From Populus alba (taxonomy: Eukaryota; Streptophyta; Magnoliopsida; Malpighiales; Salicaceae): a stretch of 64,000 bases of DNA. The notes under the pieces are model-generated. The model made no database searches. It was not told the DNA's origin and worked only from the letters and a program-made list of their open reading frames with translations. The stretch lies in the NCBI RefSeq assembly GCF_005239225.2, contig NC_133287.1, positions 5,623,493 through 5,687,492 of the forward strand, read 5' to 3'. The translations under genes and the position numbers were made by a program. Of this stretch, positions 1-10,376 are shown piece after piece; the stretch's first letter is position 1; the number at the start of each line of letters is the position of its first letter.

Positions 1-78
1 ACAATACCAATATTTTTATACATTAATTAATTACATCTAGAAGAAAAGTTTATAAATCATTTTTTCATGTCTATATAG

Positions 79-823
79 GATTGTGTGAGAGCAATTGATA
101 GTACCCATGTTCCTGCAAATGTTCCTGTTAAGATTCAAGGAAAGTTTCGAGGTCTAAAAGAAGGAACAACACAAAATGTTTTAGCAGCTATAACTTTTGA
201 TTTGAAGTTTATATATGTTTTAGCTGGTTGGGAAGGAAGTGCACATGATTCACGGGTTTTAAGTGATGCATTATCAAGATCTAGTGGTCTAAAAATTCCA
301 GAAGGTATATAATAAAGTATTTTAGTATATGCAATAAACATATAAAATGTCTTATTACATAAAGATAGTAATACGTTTTATTTTTTTTTAATTTGTAGGG
401 AAATATTATCTTGGTGATGCTGGTTACGGTATTCGAAAAGGAATCATTTCTCCTTTTCATGGAGTTCGATATTACTTGAATGAGTTTACAGAACGTGCAC
501 CAGAAAATGAAAAGGAGTTATTTAATCTTCGACACTCTTCATTGAGAATCGCTATTGAGCGAGGGTTTGGTATTTTGAAGAGTCGTTTTAGATCAATTGA
601 TGGAAAATCTTTTTGGTCCTATGAAACACAAGTAGATATTGTGCTTGGATGTTGTATTATTCATAATCATATAATGGGGGTTGATCCTTATGACTTTATT
701 ATGGAAGAAATATGTTCGGATAGTGAACCAATTAGACGAACAATCAACTTAAGTCAACGGGAGGAAAGGGAAGAGAGTAGGGAGTGGATAACAAAAAGAG
801 AAATGATTGCATCAACCATGTGA
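79..823 (+). CDS. PIF/Harbinger transposase, DDE_Tnp_4 superfamily nuclease, C-terminal part
   Basis: This is the catalytic half of a Harbinger transposase, the nuclease that cuts at the element ends. Exons are 79-304 and 399-823, with a GT-AG intron (gaag/gtatat ... tttgtag/gg); an acceptor AG at 77-78 shows that further exons lie left of the window. The two visible exons give about 216 residues, roughly the second half of a typical 400-residue protein. The DDE triad is visible and intact: Asp in AIDSTH (codon 97-99), Asp in YLGDAGYG (416-418) and Glu in AIERGFGILK (557-559), with the family motif GSAHDSRVL between the first two. No stop or frameshift interrupts these exons. It is followed 206 bp downstream by the element's Myb/SANT-like gene. 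The triad is seen; activity is inference, since the N-terminal half cannot be checked. Confidence 0.88.
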
Positions 824-1029
824 AACTAGTAATTGAGTGTTAATTATATGTGTTTGTTTTTTATGTCTTGCTTGAGTTTGTATTATCTTTGTTATGTATT
901 TCGAGTAGATGTTGACTTTACTACAATTTCTCTTTTAATTACTCATTGTAGTTTTTATATGAAATTTATTAAATCTAAATATTTTATGATTTTATTTTGT
1001 ATAAATTTGTAATTTCTTTTTTTGTAGAA

Positions 1030-1941
1030 ATGAGTTCCACGCAGAATGAAAAATTAAAGGGCAAGCACTTCACATGGTCTAAGCCTATGTCTCACATGTT
1101 GCTTGAAATATTAGTTGAGGAGGCACTTAAAGGAAGCAAACCTTCTTCTACATTCAAAGCAGAATCTTTTGTTAAGGTGGCTACAGAAATCAGTCAAAAG
1201 TTCAACGTCCAATGCGAGCCTAAGCATGTAGACAATCATCTCAAGATTGTGAAAAAAGAATGGGGAATAATAACCAAACTTAAAAATAAAAGTGGCTTTG
1301 GCTGTGATGATTGTTTGAAGATGATTACAGTTTCGAAAGATGTATATGATGAAGAAGTGAATGTATGATAAATATTATACTCTTTGTAATTTTTTTGTTT
1401 ACTTTTGTTTCTAAAATGTTATACAATGAACTAAAAAATTATATATTCTAAACTTTATGAACAGGCACATCCCAATCATGACAAGTTTCTCAACAAAAAA
1501 CTTGATATGTACGATGCAATGACAATTGTTGTTGGAAAAGACATGGCAACCGGAAATTATACCAAATTATATGCTGATGTCAATTTGGAAGAGAACACTG
1601 AAGAGCAATCAATTTCAATTGAAAATGAAGGTGAATATGAAGAAAGTTATAAGGGAAAAGAAACATCTTCCTCTAGTACACAAAAGAGGCAACATAGGAA
1701 GAGAAATCGCATGTATGAAGATGATGGTATTGAAAAGTTGTCTAAACAGATTGGAGATGTATCATTTGCAATTCAAAGCCTCAGCAAAAATCAACTTGAT
1801 GTTAATGCGCTGTATACGGAAGTGATGAAAATTGAAGGCTTTGATGAGATCACTCTTGGGGATGCATTTGATCATTTGGTCCAAAATGAAATGTTGGCAA
1901 AAGCATTTATGGTAAAAAATGCTAATTTGAGAAAAATTTAG
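1030..1941 (+). CDS. Harbinger-associated Myb/SANT-like DNA-binding protein (Myb_DNA-bind_3 type)
   Basis: Exons 1030-1362 and 1465-1941 join in phase 0 (aat/gtatga ... gaacag/gca) to give about 269 residues. The N-terminus carries the plant Myb/SANT-like domain: FTWSKPMSHMLLEILVEEA, then a KHVDNHLKIVKKEW helix (about residues 10-90). A low-complexity Glu/Ser/Lys region with a basic KRQHRKRNR patch follows near residues 165-185, and the C-terminal helical segment is typical of these proteins. In PIF/Harbinger elements such a protein partners the transposase, helping nuclear import and binding of element ends. The ATG at 1030 was chosen because it sits just after a possible splice acceptor (tttgtag) and begins the conserved domain. 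It could also be a domesticated host gene of the same family, but the adjacent transposase and the shared 3' end argue for an element gene. Confidence 0.8.
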
Positions 1942-2780
1942 GTTCAAAATTTTGTGAACCAACACTGCTATAGGCCTGGTTGCTAAGATGGTTTGACTAT
2001 GTTTAAAATTTGGGTTCAAACTATGTTTGTTATTTAACGAGTATGTTTACTTGTTTAATTCGGTCTAGCATGTTTATGTTTGTAATTTCAACTAATATAT
2101 ATGTATATGACATCAAAACTTAATATTTATGCATGACTATGTTTGATGTTAGATATTTATATTTATATTTATATCTTGATGTTTATTTGATATATATTAA
2201 AGGGATATTAAAGAGATAATTGCCTTTACCCGTACAAAAAAAATATTTATCCAAAAAACCCATAAAAATATTTTTGTATGTATTTATCTTTTAAAAAAAT
2301 TCTTTATACAAAAAAAAACCCAAATATATAACTCTTACCATAAACTAATTTGGCTTTTTTCATATGAAAAAAAAAAACTTATTTTAAGCTTTTAAAATTG
2401 AAAAAAATATATTAATAGGTTTTACGTAAAAAATATTTCAAAAGCTTATTTCTCTATAATATGATATGATATATATAGTTATATTTTATAAAATAAGCTG
2501 TGTATGAATATAGGATATAATAAAAAAAATTCATCATTATACATTTTAGATTTCATTTTTTTTTATTGTAAATGATTAAATATTTTATATATATTAGATA
2601 AATTTGAAAAAAAAAATTAATTCATTAATAAATTATTTTTCAGTTCATTTTCCATAACACAACCAAACACTGGAAAATGTTTTCCAGTTCATTTTCCATA
2701 ACACTACCAAATATCAAAAAATATTTTCCCGAAATTCACTTTTCAAAAAAAATTTACTTTCCTGCAAATAAATGGAGCCC

Positions 2781-3561
2781 AAGTTAGCTTTCCAATGCAT
2801 CTAAGCTCTTTTTTTATTTTTTTTCCTTACTTCTAATTCATAAATCTTGTACGTTAGCTTTCCTCCTCCTAATAATACTATAATAAGTTAAAAAAATCAA
2901 GTGCAATTGCTTGGCAAATTTACTCATTTCATATTTCCTATCAAATATTTTTTTTTGGACAATGTGTCAGTGCCCACACCCAAATTTATATAAATAAAAT
3001 TTTTACAAAAGAGTATCCTAGGAGGGTAGATCTAAAACACAGAAAAATACAAGTTTCTTAATTGAAAAAACAAACTAATATAATTTGTTGTCAACCTGGT
3101 TGGACTGCACATTCTGTCGCCAGTCTCTTCAAAAGAATTGATTTGTGCTAGCAGCCAGCTGGGTTTTGCTTGCTTGAATTATAATGTACTACTGTTCGTC
3201 TGTGTGCGTATCCTATAGTAGGGAAATCTGGGACGTTGGGCTTTATTGATCCAAAAGGGACAGTGGTATTCTTGGAGGCAATCTGTTGGCTATTGACAAT
3301 GGATGCAAGCAAAAAAATTATCCAATTTTATCAGTTTTTTCCTGCTGCTTCATATGTAGACCACTGAACTCAAATGAAGTATAGAACCAGACAACCTTAA
3401 TGGAGGAAAAGTAAAACAATGTCAAGAAATCTGGGCCAAGAATAACACAGGAACTTCATTTAGAAAACACCATGTTCTTGGAATTTAAGTTTCTTGCTGC
3501 CACGTAAGTTGGTTTCCAGCAGCTAGATTGCCTGTCTTCTGGCTCAAGCACTTCTCATTTT
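2781..3561. other. Intergenic; probable 3' UTR and downstream DNA of the Rho-N gene
   Basis: AT-rich DNA with no coding stretch. The part next to 3562 is probably the 3' untranslated region of the minus-strand Rho-N gene. No RNA gene or repeat recognised. Confidence 0.4.
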
Positions 3562-5479
3562 TCAGGACCTCAGAAATTCCAGAAGCTCACCCTTCTTCAA
3601 CTTCGAGTAACCTTTTATTCCCCTGGACTTTGCTAGTTCCTTCAGCTCGGTCAGTTTCATTTCCTCTACTCTTGGCAACTCTGATATGCTGCCACTGGCT
3701 TTGGCCTCTGATGCTTCATTATTCAGCTCAGCACTCTTTTCACCTGGCGTTGATGGAGATGGTATCGAAAACTTCTTTGTGAAATTAGAATGTGGTCTGT
3801 TTAACTTAAAATCCGCTAAGGCATTTCGTGCTTGCATCTTCTGGACCTTGGGGCACACTTTGTTTGTGTGTTGGGACATTCTTTCCTTCCGTAACTGTAT
3901 TTGTGTCTACGATAAATCATGAAACTAAAAATCAGACATGTTTAGTGAGTCAACAAACCACATGCATTGTGGTAGGAGTGATCGAGCAAATTTGGTAATG
4001 ATACTAATCATCCAGGGGATAAGTGGTTAAGGAGACAATAACGAAATTTTCTTCACCACCACAAGGGAATGAACGCGACGAAAGGAAATTTGTGTTATGT
4101 TTACAAGGGTTTCCAATATAAACAAAAAACAAATGTGTGTTAAGAGAACTGGTTTTCTTTTTAATATGATAGATAGTATTCTTGTGCAGGAAAAAACCTT
4201 ATAACTTAAAGAACATTCCTCCTAGAAACGGCATGTAAAATGATTTTATCTCCTAACAAACATTGTTCTGGAACTGAAAGAAGCATATCCATCTAGATTA
4301 CCTTTTGCTCGCTTCCTTGAACGGAGAAGAACTTCCAGAATTGAATCAGTAGGGGACTTCTCAGACCTGCCAGCATTCTTTTTCCCAGTGGCGGTAGACT
4401 CTCCCTGCGAAATTGAATACTGTATCCGTCTGAAAAGGGCCATTATCTCCTCCTGGTTAGATGACAAGGGAAGTTTTCTATCAGAAGATTGAAGCACACC
4501 ATTCTGTGAAGCAAAAGCCAAGGACCCATCTGCAATCTCAGCCAAATTTAACAAGCTGCATCAAAAAATGAGCTCTTAGTTTGAAGCTCACAAAATGATT
4601 TGGCCCAGTACCAATACATGCATCGAAAGCCAAAGTTCTTGACAAGTCAATGAAATGACAAGGGAATAAAGTCTAGCAAAGAAGTTAAGCACTGTCTGAC
4701 AATGAAATGTTTCTGGGTTGCAATGAATATCAAAGATGATGCGGTTTGTGCTGTTGACAGTCTCAACACGGAGGGGACTTGTGGATTACCAAGCAAACAA
4801 AAATAAGAACCACTGAATGCAGCATACGAGTACCAAATTGTAAAGGGTTGGAAGATGCAAAATCCCTGACTTGATGGCATCTAGTGATGACTACTGTTAT
4901 TACCATAGCAGGTGTATTAATTAAATATTAAGCTAAAGTTTTCACTCTACCTAGTCTAATGCCGGACACCTTCATTCAAATTCCATGAATAGTTTGATGG
5001 GCCATCAAATTCACGAGGGAAACTCATATGCTTAAACACAATTCAATCTCACCAACACAAAATGATTTATTCTCCCGGACACGAGATGGAAACCAGCGAC
5101 ACCTCTTAACATAGATCTCAACGACTCAATCATATATTGGCTCATGGTGAGTGAATCTAAACATTTTCAATTCATGACATGATGAACACACATCAATAAC
5201 AAAAGACGAAGAAAAACAAACAAAAGACAGTAATTTAGAACGCAATTTAGCATGCAGCAGATCTAATCCATTTATAAAATCAACTACTTTGTCAGACAAA
5301 AACTTAAATAATGTGCATTAAAAATAAAGAGTCAAACTTCCAGAAACAATTGGTGCTCAGGAGATAATACCTTTGAGAGAGTAAATGGGGTACCCCAACT
5401 TGAGCTGCTTGCTGAAAGAAACACATGAGGGTTTGTTAAAGAAAGTGTTTTGAGGATAGAAAACAACAGCAGAAACCAT
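3562..5479 (-). CDS. Rho-N (Rho termination factor N-terminal) domain protein, probable plastid protein; At4g18740 type
   Basis: The last exon (3562-3906) ends in a clear Rho-N/SAP-like module, VEEMKLTELKELAKSRGIKG followed by YSKLKKGELLEFLRS, the nucleic-acid-binding fold seen in plastid RHON1 and BP-73. The middle exon (4258-4555) encodes a Ser/Lys-rich region with SNQEEIMALFRRIQYSISQG. Middle and last exons join in phase 0. The 5' exon starts at the ATG 5479-5477 and reads like a plastid transit peptide (MVSAVVFYPQNTFFNKPSC...). Its strongest donor (AAAG/GTATTA, ending 5371) puts the middle exon out of frame; an alternative donor (TTGGG/GTACCC, ending 5394) keeps frame and gives about 242 residues. 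A skipped exon is possible: 4834-4893 on the minus strand is open and flanked by AG and GT. The 5' gene structure is therefore unsettled. A TATA box lies 61 bp upstream, and the gene is divergent from the DOT4-type PPR gene. Confidence 0.78.
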
Positions 5480-5752
5480 CCTTTCCAGGCAAACTTTGAG
5501 ACTCTGAATATGCAAAGTGGATTAGATTCACTGGTTCTCTTATATAAGACCTGTGGGAGTAGAGTAGCTGTTTTCGATAGCTAAAATTAGCTAGGTCACA
5601 TGTCTCTTTGGCGCGTGCAATCCACATGCCCAAATGGATTACAAAAAGCTGTGTTTTTTTTTTTTTTTGCATTAAAAGCTTTCAAGCTTCAACTTCAAAT
5701 CCATTTTTTAGTTTATCTCTAGCTAGAACTTTCCCGCCTTCTTCTGCTTCAA
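5480..5752. promoter_or_regulatory. Shared divergent promoter between Rho-N gene and PPR gene
   Basis: Only about 273 bp separate the two start codons, which point away from each other. On the minus strand a TATA box (TTATATAA, 5540-5547) sits about 61 bp from the Rho-N ATG, implying a short leader of roughly 30 nt. No clear TATA box faces the PPR gene. Both products are expected in plastids, so shared control is plausible but inferred. Confidence 0.55.
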
Positions 5753-8392
5753 ATGATGATTTTAATGGCCACAATCCTTCCATCAAAACTTTCTCTCCCT
5801 CTAAATAACAAAAAAAGCGGAGGAAAGCACTCTTTCCAGTCTAAATATGTGTTCTTTTCCAACAAACCATATCCAAAGTTTGCTCCTTTATCACCAAATT
5901 TACACTTTTCTTATGACACGGTATCCGTCATTACCTCACCAGCCCAATCCAAAGATAACAAAATCACTGATTGGAACACAAAAATCAATGAGGTCTGTGA
6001 AATGGGAAATATTGATAAAGCAATAGAACTGCTTTACATGTCTCCAAAAACTGAAATTGAGTCAAGAACTTGTTGCTCAATATTGCAACTTTCTGCAGAA
6101 CTTAAATCCTTACAAGATGGCAAGAAAGTTCATTCATTTATTTGTTCTAGTGGGATTTCAATTGACAGTGTTTTAGGATCGAAACTTGTATTTATGTATG
6201 TAACTTGTGGGGATTTAAGAGAAGGGAGGCTGATTTTTGATAAGATAAGAAATGAGAAGGTTTTTCTTTGGAATCTAATGATGAATGGGTATACCAAGAT
6301 TGGTGATTTTAAAGAGAGTGTCTCTTTATTTAGGCAGATGTTGGATTTGGGTGTTGAAGTTAACTCTCATACAGTTTCTTGTATATTGAAGTGTTTTGCA
6401 GCTTTAGGCAGTGCAAAGGAAGGTAAATGGGTTCATGGGTTTCTGTTAAAATTGGGTTTGGGTTCTTATAATGCTGTTGTTAATTCGCTCATTGCTTTTT
6501 ACTTGAAGATTAGGAGAGTTGATGTTGCCCGTAAGTTGTTCGATGAATTGAGTGACAGAGATGTTATTTCATGGAATTCAATGATTAGTGGGTATGTGGC
6601 TAATGGTTTTTCTGAGAAAGGAGTTGAACTTTTCAAAAAGATGCTATATTCGGGAGTTGATATGGATTTGGCTACAATGGTCAGTATTCTTCAAGCTTGT
6701 GCAAATTGTGGTGATGTTTCATTGGGTAGAGCAGTTCATGGTTCTGGAGTGAAGGCCTGTGCTCACTGGAAAACTACCTTTTGCAATACATTACTGGATA
6801 TGTATGCCAAATGTGGTGTTTTGGATGGTGCTATTCGAGTTTTTGACTTGATGAGTGTAAGAACTGTTGTGACTTGGACTTCATTGATTGCAGCTTATGC
6901 TCGAGAAGGTCTCTCTGATGAAGCTATTCGATTGTTCCATGAAATGGACAGGGAAGGTGTTAGCCCGGATATTTTTACTATCACAACGGTTCTTCATGCT
7001 TGTGCTTGTAATGGGTCACTGGAAAATGGCAAGGATGTGCACAATTACATTAGGGAGAATGATATGCAATCAAATATATTTGTGTGCAATGCTCTCATGG
7101 ATATGTATGCAAAATGTGGAAGCATGGAAGATGCTAAAGCAGTTTTTTTAGAAATGCCTGTAAAAGATATCATCTCATGGAACACCATGATTGGAGGTTA
7201 CTCAAAAAACAGTCTACCCAATGAAGCTCTTAGTCTGTTTGGTGATATGGTGTTAGAAATGAAACCTGATGGTACGACTTTGGCATGTATTCTTCCCGCT
7301 TGTGCCAGCCTAGCTTCTCTAGATAGAGGCAAAGAGGTTCATGGTCATATATTGAGAAATGGATTTTTTTCTGATCAACAGGTTGCCAACGCACTTGTTG
7401 ACATGTATGTGAAGTGTGGGGTACCGGTTCTTGCACGGTTGCTCTTTGATATGATTCCTACAAAGGATTTGATCACATGGACAGTTATGATTGCTGGATA
7501 TGGCATGCATGGATTTGGGAACAATGCTATCACTACCTTTAATGAGATGAGGCAAGCAGGTGTTGAGCCTGATGAAGTGTCCTTCATTTCAATACTGTAT
7601 GCTTGCAGTCATTCCGGATTGCTTGACGAAGGATGGAGATTCTTTAACATTATGCAAGATGAATGCAATGTCAAGCCAAAGCTGGAGCATTATGCTTGTA
7701 TAGTGGATCTTTTAGCTCGCAGTGGGAAACTAGCCATGGCATACAAATTCATAAAATCAATGCCAATTGAACCTGATGCCACAATCTGGGGAGCACTGCT
7801 CTCCGGGTGTAGGATTCACCATGATGTCAAATTAGCTGAGAAAGTTGCGGAACACGTCTTTGAACTTGAACCAGAGAACACGGGATACTATGTACTTTTA
7901 GCAAATACCTATGCCGAGGCAGAGAAATGGGAAGAGGTGAAAAAGCTGAGACAAAAGATTGGTCGGCGGGGTTTAAAGAAGAACCCAGGCTGCAGTTGGA
8001 TAGAAGTCAAGAGCAAAGTTCACATCTTTCTTGCTGGAAATAGTTCGCACCCACAAGCCAAAAAGATAGAGGTTTTGTTGAAGAGGTTGAGATCAAAGAT
8101 GAAGGAAGAAGGTTACTTTCCTAAAACAAGATATGCTTTGATCAATGCAGATAGCCTGCAGAAGGAAACGGCTCTGTGTGGGCATAGTGAGAAATTAGCC
8201 ATGGCTTTTGGAATATTGAACTTGCCACCTGGGAGAACAATACGGGTATCAAAGAACCTGAGAGTGTGTGGTGACTGTCATGAGATGGCAAAGTTCATTT
8301 CCAAGACATTAGGAAGGGAGATTGTCTTGAGAGATTCTAATCGGTTTCACCATTTCAAGGATGGCGTTTGTTGTTGCAGAGGTTTCTGGTGA
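5753..8392 (+). CDS. DOT4: PPR RNA-editing factor, PLS-E-DYW class, DOT4 (At4g18750) orthologue
   Basis: Intronless 879-residue protein. The N-terminus is Ser/Lys-rich and hydroxylated, as in a plastid transit peptide; an alternative start is Met5 (MATILPSK). From about residue 75 to 690 run PLS-type pentatricopeptide repeats with the recurring signature 'N.L..MYAKCG....A...F..M..KD...WN.MI.GY'. E domains follow (GCSWIEVKSKVHIFLAGNSS), then the DYW cytidine-deaminase domain with zinc-site residues HSE (811-813) and CGDC (839-842), a second His/Cys cluster (HHFKDGVCCC) and the C-terminal tripeptide GFW in place of DYW. Family knowledge: such proteins bind organelle RNA and direct C-to-U editing; Arabidopsis DOT4/FLAVODENTATA acts in chloroplasts, reported for rpoC1. 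The assignment rests on overall sequence and on gene order with the Rho-N gene and RLP51. Confidence 0.88.
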   Translation: MMILMATILPSKLSLPLNNKKSGGKHSFQSKYVFFSNKPYPKFAPLSPNLHFSYDTVSVITSPAQSKDNKITDWNTKINEVCEMGNIDKAIELLYMSPKTEIESRTCCSILQLSAELKSLQDGKKVHSFICSSGISIDSVLGSKLVFMYVTCGDLREGRLIFDKIRNEKVFLWNLMMNGYTKIGDFKESVSLFRQMLDLGVEVNSHTVSCILKCFAALGSAKEGKWVHGFLLKLGLGSYNAVVNSLIAFYLKIRRVDVARKLFDELSDRDVISWNSMISGYVANGFSEKGVELFKKMLYSGVDMDLATMVSILQACANCGDVSLGRAVHGSGVKACAHWKTTFCNTLLDMYAKCGVLDGAIRVFDLMSVRTVVTWTSLIAAYAREGLSDEAIRLFHEMDREGVSPDIFTITTVLHACACNGSLENGKDVHNYIRENDMQSNIFVCNALMDMYAKCGSMEDAKAVFLEMPVKDIISWNTMIGGYSKNSLPNEALSLFGDMVLEMKPDGTTLACILPACASLASLDRGKEVHGHILRNGFFSDQQVANALVDMYVKCGVPVLARLLFDMIPTKDLITWTVMIAGYGMHGFGNNAITTFNEMRQAGVEPDEVSFISILYACSHSGLLDEGWRFFNIMQDECNVKPKLEHYACIVDLLARSGKLAMAYKFIKSMPIEPDATIWGALLSGCRIHHDVKLAEKVAEHVFELEPENTGYYVLLANTYAEAEKWEEVKKLRQKIGRRGLKKNPGCSWIEVKSKVHIFLAGNSSHPQAKKIEVLLKRLRSKMKEEGYFPKTRYALINADSLQKETALCGHSEKLAMAFGILNLPPGRTIRVSKNLRVCGDCHEMAKFISKTLGREIVLRDSNRFHHFKDGVCCCRGFW

Positions 8393-9029
8393 ATTAAGTG
8401 CAGAGAAGGGGTTTGAATGTAACAGAGCTCATCTCATCCCTGTGTAGGTTGATTCTCATTTATGAGTTAGTAAATTATTGTAAATAGTGGTCCAAGAGAA
8501 ATATATCTTAGGAGAGGATTTCAAGTAGGGCTTCTGTCATATATTAGGTCAAACGAGGGGCATAGATACTAGTAATTCTCAGTTTATTTTTGTGCAGCAA
8601 ATTACTTAGAGGCTGGAAGGCATTATTCAAGACAGATTATAAATCATTGCGATAAATCTAATGCATGAAGGAAACTACGTCGCATGCCAGTTTGATTGTG
8701 TTAGACTTGTTCCTTATTAAGGGACCATCTTCCATTTCTACTTTCTGTCTTACTTGTATTATGGTTAATTGGTTGTCTCCCTCGGAAGCTCTATCCCTTG
8801 TATTTGCTTATTATTCACGGCAGGAGTATCAAAGCAAAGGGTCCTCCAAGAAAGTATGAGCTGGTTTTCCTTAAAAGCTAAAATGATGGAAACCAGACGT
8901 TAGTTTTTGCACTCTTTCTGAGATGGCATGTAGATTTCATGTCAGATTGCACCAATGATATGGCTGAAGCAAAAACTTAAACTGTACTAATGAGTATTTT
9001 GACCTTCTTTTGAACATATTAGAATGAGG
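8393..9029. other. 3' UTR of DOT4 and downstream DNA
   Basis: No further coding. The first few hundred bases are probably the DOT4 3' untranslated region; short open stretches here show no family features. Confidence 0.4.
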
Positions 9030-9540
9030 AACAATGACATTTTGAAAAATATAACCGATAAAACCGAATTAACCAATAGAAAATCAGGAAAATCACAAAA
9101 AATTCCGGTTCGGTTCCGGTTTTGTCTGGTTTTGAAACCGAGTTTGCAGATCTTTCTCACTTTTACTGCAATTTTACTCAACTCTGCAGATATCTTCTCC
9201 CTTTACTCTTATTTTATCTCAAATAAGGAAGCCCCTTTGAAAACTGACCAACCGGAATCTTCTCTAGCCATTCTACTTCTTCCTCACCCCTCAAGTAAGT
9301 TCCACCTGCGCGTCTTAATCAAATAATATTAAGCCACGATTTATCAAATCTTGTGAGATGAAGCAGATGATATCATTGAGGAAACAACTTTAACAACATG
9401 ATGCCTGCAATGGTATTAACCATCTCTTCTCAGTCACTGAATTATCAACCGGTTGAAAAAGGAAAAAAACCGCGAACCGAACCATCGGTTTGAAGTTTGG
9501 TTGTTATTCAAAACCGACCGAATAAATGTCAGCCCTAACT
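9030..9540. repeat. Dispersed repeat with CCGAA/TTCGG-rich ends
   Basis: Both ends are built of CCGAA/CCGGTT words: about 9045-9145 (ttccggttcggttccggttt) and 9445-9535 (ccgcgaaccgaacc, aaaccgaccgaa). The same vocabulary fills 34705-35120. It appears to be a poplar-type repeat family; boundaries are approximate and the class is unknown. Confidence 0.45.
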
Positions 9541-9681
9541 ATTATATCTTTCAGACATTTTGGAGATGGCCATGGGAAGGAGTTCGAAATGACACAGCTA
9601 TCCTCCTAGCATTGAGAGATGTTTGTGTTAATATGTTATACAAAAACCTAAAAAGAGTTCAATGATTTCTCTGTGTAAGCG

Positions 9682-9823
9682 GGTGTTTGGATGTAGGTAG
9701 CTTGTGTTTTTTTTTAAGTAAAAAACATGTTTTTATAGTTTTTAAAGGTGTAGTTAGGTGTGGTTTGTACTTAAAATATATTGTACTTATAAAAAAAACC
9801 ACTATATTTCCAAGCCAAACACC
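9682..9823. mobile_element. Small MITE-like element with 9-bp terminal inverted repeats
   Basis: Ends are GGTGTTTGG (9682-9690) and its exact reverse complement CCAAACACC (9815-9823), enclosing 124 bp of noncoding DNA. The terminal sequence recalls hAT-type MITEs common in plants. No convincing target-site duplication was seen, so the class is uncertain. Confidence 0.5.
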
Positions 9824-10140
9824 TTCTAAGTACTCATGTTGCATCATCGGTTTTTTTAAGGCAAACTCATTTAGCTTGGATTTAGGGGTAGAAAAGTCTT
9901 TTTCATGGAACCCATTAGTTATTACAGAAAATGAGAGGTCAATCGTATTTTTACATCTTAGATATACAATATAATAACTAAACTACACTTAAAAGTTTCA
10001 AAAACTTTTTCCTTAGATTAAGAGGCTTTTCAGATTTTACAAAACAATTTTGTACAATATACTTAAATACCCCTAAAGAACAATCTTTCTTAGCTTTGGA
10101 TGAAGGGAACTTTATTTATTTTGCGGGGATGGTGTAATTG

Positions 10141-10159
10141 TATATATATATATATATAT
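10141..10159. repeat. (TA)n microsatellite
   Basis: About nine and a half TA units in a row. Confidence 0.9.
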
Positions 10160-10245
10160 GTTGGGCACCATTAACAACCTTCATGTGACGCGTGCGACAC
10201 AAAAATAACTCTAAACATTGTCATCTGGAGATGGTGTTTTGATCG

Positions 10246-10277
10246 TGCCTCACTATCCTTATCATGGTAGTGAGGCA
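10246..10277. repeat. Short perfect inverted repeat (hairpin)
   Basis: TGCCTCACTA (10246-10255) is followed after 12 bases by its exact reverse complement TAGTGAGGCA (10268-10277). A stem of 10-12 pairs could form. No known microRNA matches. Confidence 0.5.
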
Positions 10278-10376
10278 TATGCTATCAAAATACCGATGAT
10301 TATGATTTGGCCACATTTTTTTTTTCCTTTCCTCTCTCTCCTTATAGAAAGACATGTTAGCCATTGCAAAAATAAA

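Larger units (their letters stand above)
1..2780 (+). mobile_element. PIF/Harbinger DNA transposon, left end outside window
   Basis: Two same-strand genes typical of PIF/Harbinger elements lie side by side: the DDE transposase (3' part) and a Myb/SANT-like protein. After the second gene comes about 840 bp of AT-rich noncoding DNA. The right boundary is placed near 2780 because 2620-2780 matches, in order, the last 150 bp of the TTA-flanked MITE at 50762-51568: a stretch like 'cattttccataacacaacc', then 'accaaa', then 'attcac/attcat', then 'tttactttcc.gcaaa.aaat' before a GC-rich end. The exact terminus and target duplication are not certain because the end is degenerate (ggagccc versus aaggcc). 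Confidence 0.75.

Noticed and set aside
4920..5130. Possible SINE in the Rho-N intron
   Set aside because: The text has a repeat-like feel (gatgggccatcaaattcacg), but I could not identify A and B boxes, a tail or a target duplication.
9453..9974. Short plus-strand frames around the small MITE
   Set aside because: They span transposon ends and simple A-runs, with no domain.
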